Source: Glandiceps talaboti
Taxonomy: Eukaryota > Hemichordata > Enteropneusta > Spengelidae
Assembly: GCF_964340395.1 (NCBI RefSeq)
Contig: NC_135570.1
Location: forward strand, 18,334,821-18,398,820
Reading direction: 5' to 3'
DNA: 64,000 nucleotides
Positions 12,867-23,923 of this stretch are shown in pieces (positions within the stretch are counted from its first letter, which is position 1; each line of letters starts with the position of its first letter). The position numbers and the translations under genes were made by a program. The notes beneath the pieces were generated by a model. The model had not been told where the DNA came from. It saw only the letters and a list, made by a program, of their open reading frames with translations, and made no database searches.

Positions 12867-13130
12867 CAAACTGAAAGCTCAGTACCAAGCTGTCAAAGAG
12901 CTTTTTCAGGGCTTTCAGCTCTGTGGCACACTACCAACAGTTCTATTGCAGACATTCAAAAATGTGTTGAGCTGCTGAATGTCTGCAACAGACTTCTAGG
13001 GTTTATGTCTGTTAGGAAAAAAATTCTTAAGCTTACTGACAGCTGTCTGCATCTCACTGACAGCTGTCTTCAGCTCACCAACAGCTACTTGTAGTTTACT
13101 GGCAGCTGTCTTCAGCCACAGGAGTTAATT
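12867..13130. repeat. CAGCTGTC-rich flank of satellite fragment
   Basis: Irregular repetition of ACTGACAGCTGTCT-like words. A similar stretch lies at about 26440-26745, on the opposite side of the other satellite fragment, and the two look like inverted flanks of one element family. Confidence 0.55.
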
Positions 13131-13957
13131 TCTAAATAATGTCTGTCAGGAGTGTTTACACTTTGCTCTGTCATGGGCAAAACGACTAGCAGCAGACTTT
13201 TAGCAGCTCTTGTTGTAGTTTCCAGAATATTTTAAAGTTACCTGGACAGTGGCAATGTGGAAGGACATACCAATCCAAGGGTTTTCTGTTAATATGCTTC
13301 TGTGTCATAATAAATATTGCTTGGAATTATACTTGCCTAAATACTTATTCACTAAAACATACATCAAATGTATGCAGGTGAATGTAGGTAATATTTATAA
13401 GAATGCCTGCAACACCATCAATATCCAATAACTACAGTACATTTACATGTTAAAATATATTTATTAAGTTTCATTGTTAAGTATAAACACTGGAATCTGT
13501 TGTTGTTAAAATGTAAACCAGCTGCATGAACAACAAAATCAATCCTTACAGAATACCTCTAATATAAAATGTACATGTATTGTTGTATACATTTATTATT
13601 TGCATCGTTCACACTCACAACTTACCGAGATTTAATGTAACTGTTTTCTCAAATTATTTGTAATATGTCACCTACATAACAAACATCCATTTTAAAATCA
13701 TTTGCCAGATTTAGTATTCTGGGTTTGTGATAGCCATGCACGTATATTAGTGTGAAATTTGTTTACTATACTTCAACTTGGGACTAGCAATTAGTGGTTA
13801 CATATGCAGAAACACGGCCCATTTTCAAGGCTACTACAGGAAATGTCCCCTGCATTTCGTGACTTGGGCCGGTCGTGTAGCGTATAGGCATTGAAAAGAG
13901 TGGTTCATTTTGGGCCGCATATGATCGGCCTCGCCAATATCTGAGTTTTCATTTTCA
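13131..13957. other. Unassigned stretch
   Basis: AT-rich, without a recognised gene or repeat. Confidence 0.5.
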
Positions 13958-14134
13958 CTATAGTCGGTCATATTCAGGGTTGTCATACCCATCATCAACG
14001 CCGTCTGATAAATCTCGACATTCGGATGTCAACAAGGGATTTTGATTCCCCTCTTCATTGTCAAATAACTCACAGTTGTCTTCATTTTCCTCCGTTATGT
14101 TATAACATGAATAAATAAATATGACGCTCGCCAT
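13958..14134 (-). CDS. Possible small acidic ORF or first exon
   Basis: Minus-strand frame. The best start is the ATG at 14134 (GGAGATGGCGAGC, a good initiation context), giving about 58 residues; an upstream in-frame ATG at 14152 is also possible. The product is acidic and ends with DDGYDNPEYDRL before TAG. A GTATGA after GATGATGG could be a splice donor, so this may be only the first exon of a longer gene running to lower coordinates. No domain is recognised. It lies just outside the left end of the P-like transposon. Coding status is uncertain; the support is start context and biased composition. Confidence 0.3.
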   Translation of the reverse strand: MASVIFIYSCYNITEENEDNCELFDNEEGNQNPLLTSECRDLSDGVDDGYDNPEYDRL

Positions 14135-14445
14135 CTCCTTCCTGTCGATCATCTCATTAGTCTACCAAACTCGCTTGAAACGGTATCGGTATTGTCTGTG
14201 TACGTGTTCGTGTGTTGTTGATGTCGAGGGACATCACCCGGAAGTGATGGGAGTTCATCGTGTGTAGGCCAATGATCGCAAAGTTGTCCTCAGAACTGGA
14301 ATGGCCACTTTTCGCTTCCATCTCTCATAGATTGCCATTTTGCTTCAACTTTTGGAGATTACAAGTATACTGCTCTGTTTTGAGTCGATACGTAACGTGA
14401 ACGTACGGTGTAAACAAACCCCTAGCCCTGAGATCGCTGGCTTTA

Positions 14446-14454
14446 GGTTACATC
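14446..14454 (+). repeat. Left target-site duplication of P-like transposon
   Basis: GGTTACATC, identical to 23632-23640 immediately outside the right TIR. Confidence 0.85.
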
Positions 14455-14490
14455 ATAGACCCTACACCAACAGGATACGCAACTGCGGCA
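14455..14490 (+). repeat. Left terminal inverted repeat (36 bp)
   Basis: Begins ATAGACCCTACACCAACAGG and ends GCAACTGCGGCA. It is the exact reverse complement of 23596-23631. Confidence 0.93.
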
Positions 14491-14680
14491 TTTCCTTAGT
14501 ACCGAACTCTGTTGGAATAAATTAATTTTGATTAATCCGCTTATTATAGCGGTAATGGACACTTCCTGTCAACGGGGTAAAAAACTGGCGACGCCAGCGA
14601 AATCGCACGTACAATCTCGCAAAAGGCGAGAAGAGATTATGCGCGGTTATGCTAATTTATGTTAATGATCACAACAAATC

Positions 14681-16881
14681 ATGGCGTCTTCCAGTGAAGA
14701 ACATGACTTTTCTGGTGTCTTCGACGACAATTTTGATTTTAGTGAGTTAGATTTGTCAGATGACGATGACTGGGGTTCTGTAGACGTTGCAGAAAAAGAC
14801 GACGAAGAAAAGGTCCCGAAAAGAACCAAACGACGCGATCTTTCGTACCTCGAACAACACATGACAACAAATGAAAGTAATGATGCTGTGATTGTGAAGA
14901 CTTTCACTTGCGACGTGTGTAGTAAGGTTTTCAAAACCAAACCAAGTTGTAAGAACCATCTGCTAAAGGGACACGAACTTGAAGGTAGGAATACGTTGCC
15001 ATTTACGATGTGAGTGTTATCTTGAATGAGTCGTACTTGAAATGTTGTATGTTATTTGCAACTGTTGCTTGCCTGAAATCGCCTCGAGACATGTTTTGTC
15101 ATTACCGGTAGTAGAAATACGTCTTGCCACTCCGTAAATCAGAGGCAAACCAAAAACAATGCCATTCCAATGTGACGCATGTTTTCACCTGGCTTATCCA
15201 GTCGTCGTACGTTTTCAGATTGAATTCACACATGAATCTTATTTAATGTTCATAAACGTTGAGTATAAATTGCTCTAAATATTGACGTTCCTAGTCAATG
15301 GTAACCTGTGTGAAATGTCTAACTTTCATTGCCATAAAAACAAGTATAGCTCCTCATAATATGACACTAATGTTTGATAATGTACGGTGTCTTTAATTAT
15401 TCACTAATTTATGACTTGTATTTTTATACATACAGATCCAAAGTCAGAGAGATGTTCAAGTCCCCAGCATACTGGCAATAATAAATCCAAGAAAAGAACT
15501 GGTGAGTTTGTTCTCTACAATTAACAATTTAATAACAGGAACAATGTACATGGTTTATAAATTATGGCAATCAAGCCCCTTTTATACATATATATAAAAT
15601 GTGTCTGTGTATACCTGGAAATATATATAAATTCAGTAATTTCATGTCTATACTGGAATAAAAAGTACTCAATACACATGTATGTAGCTGAATATAAATA
15701 ATACAGTAAGATACACCTGTAATAGCGTGAAAACACTGTGTGTAACAGCTCTTGGGTATCTTACTTGATATTGTATTTATATTTATTCATATATATACTA
15801 GTAACTAAACAGTAACCAGTATACTAATTTCAAATATTAATATTCAGTTTTTTATTATTTTTTTTCAGTCAAAGTGCGACCTACATTTAACTATTCAAAG
15901 CAAGATGCTCTTGAAGACAGCGTATTTTTGTTAAAGAAAGCATTGACGAATGTGATGAACAAGCCAATCATTAAGACTGGAAGAAACATCCTCGGTGTAC
16001 CATCTGTGATTCAGATGGTTTCCAAGCTCCAGGATATGACTCTGAGTTCCCCAGACAAAGCGAACCTGTGTATGCAACACATCATTGATATCTTGTGGCC
16101 TGCCATTACTGCAGGGGACAAGGGATTCCTGGGCTGTGCACATCGGGAGACTATTTACAAGTCATACCATGAAATTCGTACATCAGGGAAACTTCATCAG
16201 GCAATGAGGTCCATGTGTGCTGAAGCAGAAGTAAAGTCCAGTACTATGAATCGAGACTGTAGTGTTGTGTCCAATGTAATTTTTGAAACACTCCTACTAC
16301 GTAGAGAGGAATGTGATACACCACATGAAGAAGAAAACAGTGCGGTAGTGATGGACAAGGTGGAGGAGAACGTTTTAAGATATGCTTGTGGATACATACC
16401 AATGGCACTGACGAAACAACTGAGAAAACGTGGGCCATCAGTCTCCCCCCTAATTGATTGTTTGTCAGGCATGAGGTGTACCACAGAACTGTCAGATTCA
16501 TTTCTTTCTTATACAACTGAGTGGGTTGATAAAGAAAATAGAGGGGGTCTTCATGTTGTGAACGACAAGTCCTATATATTCTTCAGGACAGTAGAGAGTA
16601 TTTTTCGCAAGAAATTTAGAGTAGATATTGCAAATATTCGTGACAGTGTTATCGATGATGTATTAGCTGATAGACTTGCCTTATCACGTTGGGCTGTCCT
16701 AGCATCTTGCCTAAATGAAAACCAGTCCATTGCACTATTATCAATGTGTGTGAAGTTATGGGTGAACATACGCTGTCATTCTATGGCCAAACGAATTATT
16801 CAGCAACATAAAGTGAAAACAGGGATTTCCCAGTGTGGGAATAAAGGGTTGAGGAAAGGGTTGAAAGAAATCAGCGGATAA
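14681..16881 (+). CDS. C2H2 zinc-finger partner gene of P-like transposon
   Basis: Three coding exons, 14681-14984, 15436-15501 and 15869-16881, join in frame to give 460 aa and a TAA-type end at 16881. Borders are GAAG|GTAGGA, TACAG|AT, ACTG|GTGAGT and TTTTCAG|TC. Residues 1-50 are very acidic and then basic (KVPKRTKRR). A single C2H2 finger occupies about 75-98 (C77, C80, H93, H98; spacing C-x2-C-x12-H-x4-H). Residues 125-460 form an alpha-rich region with no domain I can name; landmarks are LRYACGYIPMALTKQ and a C-terminal lysine-rich tail. Similar uncharacterised proteins with a RYxxGYxP block exist in invertebrates, but I recall no assigned function. AATAAA signals lie at 17070 and 17187. 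Its position between the TIRs, tail to tail with the transposase, suggests a transposition accessory or end-binding protein (inference). Confidence 0.85.
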
Positions 16882-17069
16882 GTGAAATTATTTTCCAATA
16901 TGAAATACCAGTAAAACAATTTCAACTTGTGGTTATATTTTTACAATATTTTTTTTCAATGAAACACCAGTGAACCATACTCTGTTGTAATGTAAATTTT
17001 ATTGCAATTTTATTTTAATGTAAATTTTATTTCAACCTCTGGTATTATTTTTATAATGTGTGTTTTTCA

Positions 17070-17192
17070 AATAAAACTGTGAACCATACCCTGTCATAAT
17101 ACATCAGTTGGCTGTTCCTTTGTATGATTTTCCCCTACACACTTTAATTAATGATAATAATTTGTAATACATTTTGTTAACTAAAGAATAAA
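17070..17192 (+). terminator. Polyadenylation signals for the C2H2 gene
   Basis: AATAAA at 17070-17075 and 17187-17192, 190-310 bp after the stop codon. Confidence 0.6.
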
Positions 17193-17260
17193 ATTGTGAT
17201 TTTATCATGAAATGAGTGTTTTTTGTGTCCTCACAAATGACTGAAAGACAACAACACAAT

Positions 17261-17490
17261 AATTCACTATTTACAATTGAAAAAATTGGTTGAAAATATA
17301 AAGTTCCCTGGTCTCAGTCAATTCTATTTGTGAACAAAATTTATTGCACGCCTGTATATACAAACTCATTCCTATAATTCACTATTTACAAATGAAAAAA
17401 TTGGTTGAAAATATAAAGTTCCCTGGTTTCAGTCAATTCTATTTGTGAACAAAATTTATTGCACGCCTGTATATACAAACTCATTCCTAG
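17261..17490. repeat. 115-bp tandem duplication between the two genes
   Basis: 17261-17375 is repeated at 17376-17490 with very few differences (ACAATTG against ACAAATG, GGTCTC against GGTTTC). Each copy carries, on the minus strand, an AATAAA signal (17340-17345 and 17455-17460) downstream of the transposase stop, so the transposase 3' end signal is doubled. Confidence 0.9.
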
Positions 17491-17645
17491 TCCAGATGCC
17501 AACATGGCCAGTAACTAAAGCACATCTAGTCAAAGTCCCCCAATCAACAAAATATGTTGTTCATCCAATCAGTAAACCACAAGTGCTATGGCGACATAAC
17601 AAGTAGCATTAAATGATTTAATAACTGTCCCAATATTGTCCGTTT

Positions 17646-20600
17646 CTAACGTCTCCTGGGTAATGGTGTGTCATCGATACATCTCTCTGCTATTGTCTGT
17701 ACATTAGCTCCTTTGATCCTCAGTAGAGATGAGCTTTTCATACGGAGAGAGTTTGAGTTTTGGTTGAATTGTTGTACTGTCGGGGCTTCGTTTCCCCCTT
17801 TCATCTGTCGATGATTTCCAAAGTAAGATTCCAGGGGATCTTGATTAAATTTTTCCGAGAGGACAGATGTAATACCTGGTACTCCAAGCAGATATGACGT
17901 GACTTCCACAAATGACTTAACTGTATTTAAAAAAAAACATACACACACTTTAGCAACAACAGTCTGGTGGAGCAATTGTAGTGGGAAAACATATTTAGAG
18001 GTAATTACAAATGCAGATCTACAGTAGACATTTTTCACCTCACCCACTGTAATATGACAACTTAAAAGTCTTAGGCGGGCTGAAAGACTGTAAGACTGTG
18101 CGTATCATGTACATTTACCTTAAGATTTTTAAGTTGTAACTCCTTGGCAAAGATTCAGCCTTGGGGCCAATTTTATCAACTTGATGTTTTGTATAATATT
18201 ACTCATGACTATTATTATATATATTTATTTACAGAACATTACAATTAAATGTTACCGCTGGGTATTTATTTGATATACAATTGAACTTAATAAAACAAAA
18301 TATAAATAATTACTTCATGTATCTGTTCATAATTTTGTTACACATCTTTGTACTACTGATTCCACTGACTCATAATCATTTTGAAAAATGAGAGTAGACT
18401 ATTGTACTTACCAGTCATAGTGAGTCCCACCACAGTTTGATGACTGAGCTTCATTTTCTGTTTCTCGCTTTTTGATAAGTTGGGACGAGCATCCACTCGG
18501 GCACTCCACTGTGTTAGGTAACCCAGGAAATCATCTGTCAGCCACTGTAATGATAAACGTAATTCCAAAACATCAGTTTCTAATCCAAATATTCCATAAA
18601 TTATATATGCATTGAAAGTGATGGCATGTCCACACAAAAATAACATAAAATATTCACATCTACAATGACAGTAGTTTCTATTGACACTTTATGCATGAAA
18701 TGTTACTCAAACTAAATATAATATAGTGACATATTGGTGATGTGTAGATATGACATAACACTGACCTGCAGTCTTGGATCGTCCACAGATTCATACGCCA
18801 TCAGGTTTGGCTTTCTCTTTCTATGACCCTCACGAAAACTTCTGACATTTAGACAATCAAAAAATTTGTCAAACATCCTGACAAATTCTACTGTTGGTGC
18901 CAGTTGCTCTCTATTACCATTACGCCCATACAGTTCAATTGCATTTGCAACTGTTGTACTCAAAACCTACAACGGAATGATGGGAAAGTACATTTTAGAT
19001 TAATGCTATGTGTCAAAGATACCATATGTAATTACAGTATGTTTATTTGATTATTGTATTTGTTTCCAAAGGTAATTCATAGATACTTATATATAATCTC
19101 AACACATACATGTATAAATGGTCACTATTGTCAATTAAATATTTGTTTAATTATCATAAATTACCTGTGTTGCATACTTCACTTTCATTCGGGCAAATGA
19201 TGTCAGGTAAATGTGCTCATATTTTAACTTGTGGCACAGGAACAGGCCTCCTCTTTCAAGATCAGCTTTGTATAATTCTTCCACTGTCTTCCACACAATG
19301 TGCTCTCCATTCTAGTAAAATCCAATTGTCAAAATGACATTAGCATCAATGAGAAGTACAATCATTTTCCATGATGCAATACCAAAAAAATATGATTTTC
19401 CTTCAACTTCTTTACCTCAGTGACATATCTAATTTAAGAAAGACTTTTGCATTATTGTAGTGTCCAAAATACTCACAATTACAGATTTTAACCCCTGAAC
19501 CTGACATGTGACAAACTTTGCATGTACACTACAGTACAAAAATGTACATGTACCTGGTAGCTAGTAAATAACAGAATAGTACAACTCACCCATAGCAGTC
19601 TCTTCTTACTGTGTGACCCAGAATTCGCCCAACAGTTCCTCGTTGTTTTTATCAAATGAGGGACATCAGAGAAGAAATAAATGTCTCTACCATCTTCAGC
19701 AAAGATATTCATGGTTTTGTACGTCACATCATTGTTCACATTTCCATGGAGTGCATAAAATCTCCGATTTGGTGAAGCTCCATCCGATGTCGAGGCAAGT
19801 ACTTTAAAACCAGCTAGTTCTAACACTTCAACAGCCTCCCATACCAGTTTAAACAGGAAATCAGAATTTATGGAATTGGTTGGGAAATGAGCAAGGGGGT
19901 AACTTAAGCGGATTGTAATACCCCTTACCATGAAGACAAGCATATACTTTGCAATCTGTGGCTCAATTCCCTCTCCTTTCATTTGTCTTTCAAAGTCAGA
20001 CAAGTGGTGGTTAAATTTGCCAATGTTTATGAACCCTACCAGTTCTCCTGAACTTTTATCGTACACTAAGTCAGCCTTTATCTTTACTTCATCGTGAAGT
20101 AAAACAACATATTTCTGATGCTCTTCAAGGTCATAGTAATTTACCTCCCTGTACAGCTGTTCAATTACATCACCACTAAAACCTGCTCCAGTTTTTGTCC
20201 AGTGAGTATAGTCTAACAGTGTCCGTTCATTTGGCAGTTGTACTACACCGGAATCTTTCATTGCCCGATATGCTGCAGATGACCGTAGCTTAATGTTCAA
20301 ACACCACTTGATGAACATTGGGTGCCATCTCATCCCACGTTTGTCAGAACAGTTGATGGCTTTCATTTGTTGTTGCCAAAATAATCTTTGGAAACTCCCT
20401 TTTTCACATTCTGTCATCACAGTGCCCTCACACTCTGCTGCTAGACTCTTCAAACTGCATGCACTTTCATCATCCAGCATAACACCATCCTCTTTAATAC
20501 TATTTACTAGTTTCTGACAAAGTCTTGATTTACTAATATCAATTCTGCGTTTCGCTTTGATAATGTTTTGTGTGCGCTGATACAATTCTTGATTTGTTAG

Positions 20601-21653
20601 GTAACACAAGGGTGCTCTGCTGCTGTGTTCTGTTTTTTCTATGTTCTCTGGAACAGCTTTTCTCTTTGAATCACGACTTAGTAGACTGAACAAAGAGTTC
20701 CGGAACACCCAGCACGCATTGCATCTTTCTTTGTCTCCATCAAGTATAAATAGGCACTGCTTTGATCTCAATGTTGACTGGAAATGTTCATTTCTTCTGT
20801 TCACTAAATCAACATCATGCCGGTAACCAATGACATCACCCATTCTGCCTATACTCAAAAAGACACCATTTCTGATATTTGCGACTTCATCGAATTTTTC
20901 TTCAGGATTTCCAATACAAAGTGTGCAGTGGTGAACAGTGTCAATGAGTTTAAGTACTATAGACACACCTGTGATTATTGATGGAAAGTCAGCCAGTGCC
21001 TTGCTGTTACTACAGTCATTACCATATATGTTGACATTCCATTGCAAAGATGACGAAATTACTACTTGTTTTGCAACTATAGTGCTACATTTGGAATCTG
21101 TGACTGTGTATAATATCTTAGTGCAGACGTCATCTGATTGTATAACCCAACCTGGAGGAAAGATACATCTCCTTACACCATCCCTGATGACTTGGTATGG
21201 TAGTTGGTAGGGAATATTTGTTCCTGGATTGGGATAGGGGTGCAGCAGTGGTGGTTGGGGTAATACACCCACAGGGTTATGTATTAATGCAGTGTTTTTT
21301 TCTACTGATTGTGTGGTGTGTTGTGGTAGGTTTGGAGCTGTATTTGTATCTGGAAGTGGAGGTTGGTTGCAGATTGCATGTATACTTGGTTGAGGAAAGG
21401 GCAACACAGAAGGTACAACATGTTCTGTGGTCACTTGATAAGATGATGGTTCACTGACTAGGGCTGGACTTGATGGATTCTGTTCTTCAACATAGATGTC
21501 AAATTGTCCCTCTTTAGTGCTGGTCTTGTTCTGTGATGGAGGAGACTTAGAATGGCATACTTGCTGTTTTGATTCCCCTTGCTGTTTAGCTGCAGCTGCT
21601 TTTTTTCTCACTACATTTTTTCTACGATATCCCATACCAAGTTTGTAAGGCAT
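17646..21653 (-). CDS. P-element-like (THAP9-type) transposase, 939 aa
   Basis: Five coding exons on the minus strand, 21653-19590, 19311-19165, 18966-18766, 18544-18412 and 17920-17646, give 2820 nt in one frame. All introns are GT/AG. A probable non-coding first exon ends at 23390 (TTTTAG|GTAAGTGC) and joins at 21664 (TTTGTAG). The protein should cut and rejoin the element's ends in the nucleus. Residues 1-155 are Lys/Gln/Pro-rich and look disordered. About 160-350 is a cysteine-containing region (C300, C311, C314). The RNase H-like catalytic core follows, with D521 (LLHDEVKIK), D624 (TSDGASPNR) and E879 (QDPLESYFG) as the likely D-D-E set, by analogy with Drosophila P transposase. DVPHLIKTTRNCW lies at 663-675. 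I see no THAP zinc finger (C2CH) at the N terminus, unlike Drosophila P and THAP9. No stops or frameshifts are seen. Confidence 0.9.
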
Positions 21654-22265
21654 TGTGGATGTCTACAAAGAGTGGAATCTGCATACAAAATTAAGAATAT
21701 AGAATTTATCATTATAGCTCAGAATAAATGTATTCAATAAATCACAACTGTCTACTGATATTAAATTGTGGAAAGATCACCCAGTACTCATATGGTAAAA
21801 ACCAACTACAGTGATATGACAAAAAGTATACACAGGAGGTATTGATAGCTGAACAAAGTTATTTCAATAACAGTATTTAATATAAACTTGAAACAATAAG
21901 AATTGTACCATGAATTGCTAAGCATTTTTTTTAAGTCATGGATGGATACATACAAGTATTATTAAAAAAAAAACTTTAAATAAGTTTAAATAATGGGGTT
22001 ACAGAGCCAAAAGAAATGTTCATACAGAAAAGAGAAAAGAACAAAAACAAACGACAACATTGAATATAAAGAATAATGTCATTAATGAACTTATACTAAT
22101 ATCATGCATCAGGTTGTCAATGAACTGGCTTATACATAACTTTTGCTCAACAACATCTACAATATAATCATTGCTGTCTTTGAAATTTAAATGTTATTAA
22201 ACGCTTTCAATTTTTGAAATAATATTTCATTACAAGGATGAAGAAACCTCCATAGTTGAACAGGA

Positions 22266-22287
22266 TGGGGGGGGGGGGGGGGGGGGG
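22266..22287. repeat. Poly-G run in transposase 5' intron
   Basis: A pure G tract inside the inferred first intron (23389-21664). Apart from this run the intron holds nothing recognisable; open frames at 22800-23148 have no support. Confidence 0.85.
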
Positions 22288-23389
22288 TATCGACCTTCCC
22301 AGTGAGTGGACTGACTGCATTCACAATGTCATACGCCATATTGAAACGAAACACCAAATACGCGTACCTTCCTTCCCACTATACCGTTTCAATGCCAAAT
22401 ATTGTATCGTTCGGTCGTAGATGCGCTATATCATGAAGCCATACAAAATATTGTAAATGTTACCATGCAATTATGGTGAAAAATGTGTAATTTTCAGATC
22501 CAGACAAGCAGACAGATAGTGGCCGACTACATGCGACAATCGCGATAAAGACCGGAAGTTTGGTACCAAACTACAAAATCAGCTGTTTATCGCGCGACTG
22601 TTGAATGAGACATTTTTATATCACTGGTCTCTTGAATTTACAGATTCAAGTACAATTTTTGTGAAGCACTTAGTGAATCAAAATTATATGTCTATGAATT
22701 TCGTACACTACTAAAATGCGGTGTATTTTTAGGCAATTCTAATAGCCCTACGCACCACATCAGCAGACGTACTACGCCCAAGAACACAAAATAGACGTAT
22801 TGCTCAACTCAAAGAAGAGAAAATGGGTTACAAATAAACTAAAAGAGCACAGTCAGAAAAGGAAATATGGGCATTACAATCTCTCGAGTCAAATTTGGAG
22901 TATTTCTCATTTTCTCCGTTTGTTCGGTCATGGTTCAACTGAGAACGGTGTAAAGTTTCAATTCCACACAGACAATCGACTAGCAACCACACATTTGAAG
23001 TGTAGTACTCAGCAAATCGTTTTGAAGACTTTTTTTTGACGAATACATCGTTTTCTGTGAATATACCAACAGCGACAATAGAGGAAAATGGCGACCCACG
23101 CATATGATGTTTACGTTTATTTTCGACGTAGTTACGAAAGCATGCCACATGCTAATCATTGAAAAACAGCCTAGATCACTAAAACGTGATACAAAGCATC
23201 AATAAATACACTCAAAATTTCAGGAATCATTTTTGACTGAGAGAAATCGGGTAACAATCATGACGAATAAAAACCCTACGTAAAGCGTACGGCAACGATA
23301 GCAAACAATAGTCAGCTGACGCAATCAATTCTTCTTTTCATGTCATAGAACAACAAAATATACACGACAAAGACGATGTATGCACTTAC

Positions 23390-23480
23390 CTAAAATACTA
23401 TATATCTTGTTGGGGTCTTCAACCAGTTGAAAACTTCGAAATGGTCGGAACATTTAGTGAAAACGACGCAAATAGCGAGC
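23390..23480 (-). promoter_or_regulatory. Inferred non-coding first exon and promoter region of transposase
   Basis: A strong minus-strand donor, TTTTAG|GTAAGT, sits at 23390/23389, 115-240 bp inside the right TIR. It fits an acceptor TTTGTAG ending at 21664, just before the start codon, where an in-frame TAG blocks any further upstream coding. The transcription start itself is not identifiable. Confidence 0.45.
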
Positions 23481-23595
23481 AACAGTCAGTGAGTCACAGT
23501 GAGTGTAAACAACAGTGATAGCGGACAGATGTTAGTTTATCTTAATTTATGCAAACACACATCGTACTATAAACATTCAAACATCCTTTGATGTT

Positions 23596-23631
23596 TGCCG
23601 CAGTTGCGTATCCTGTTGGTGTAGGGTCTAT
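23596..23631 (-). repeat. Right terminal inverted repeat (36 bp)
   Basis: Exact reverse complement of 14455-14490. Just inside it is a short hairpin, AAACATC-CTTT-GATGTTT (23578-23595 area). Confidence 0.93.
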
Positions 23632-23640
23632 GGTTACATC
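23632..23640 (+). repeat. Right target-site duplication of P-like transposon
   Basis: GGTTACATC, identical to 14446-14454. Confidence 0.85.
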
Positions 23641-23923
23641 CACAATATAGCGTCACAGGCTCTTTCAAAGCTTGTGGAAAAACTGCGAGGAACAAACATT
23701 TTGTTTATGGCTAATAACAGCGCAAACATGGATAATATGAAAGAAACAAAATAATAAACAAAAATATATATTTTCAAAATTGAATCAACGACTGTTGTAA
23801 AGTTTACAACGCATTGCAGTTTTGAAATTATTGTGAACGAGGCTATGACGTATCAGCCAATCAAATCAACGGGCGCAATCTCACCAGCACTTCAAATCAG
23901 AAAATGTTGGAATGAAACGGAAG

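Larger units (their letters stand above)
14455..23631. mobile_element. Complete P-element-like DNA transposon
   Basis: A 9177-bp element bounded by perfect 36-bp terminal inverted repeats and a 9-bp direct repeat of the target. It contains two spliced genes that converge: a C2H2 protein on the plus strand (14681-16881) and a P-type transposase on the minus strand (21653-17646). All coding exons join in frame with consensus GT/AG borders, and I see no disabling mutation. The family is assigned from the transposase: the HDE, TSDGASPNR, SDVPHLIKTTRNCW and DPLESYFG blocks are those of P-element/THAP9-type transposases. Known P elements usually make 8-bp duplications, so the 9-bp repeat may include one chance base. 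The intact state suggests recent insertion. Confidence 0.9.

Noticed and set aside
14662-14959. Antisense ORFs over the C2H2 exon
   Set aside because: Mirror the acidic, serine-coding region of the plus-strand exon, whose splice joins and zinc finger are convincing.
22800-23148. Overlapping ORFs on both strands near the right end of the transposon
   Set aside because: They lie in the inferred 5' intron of the transposase, with no domains and conflicting strands.
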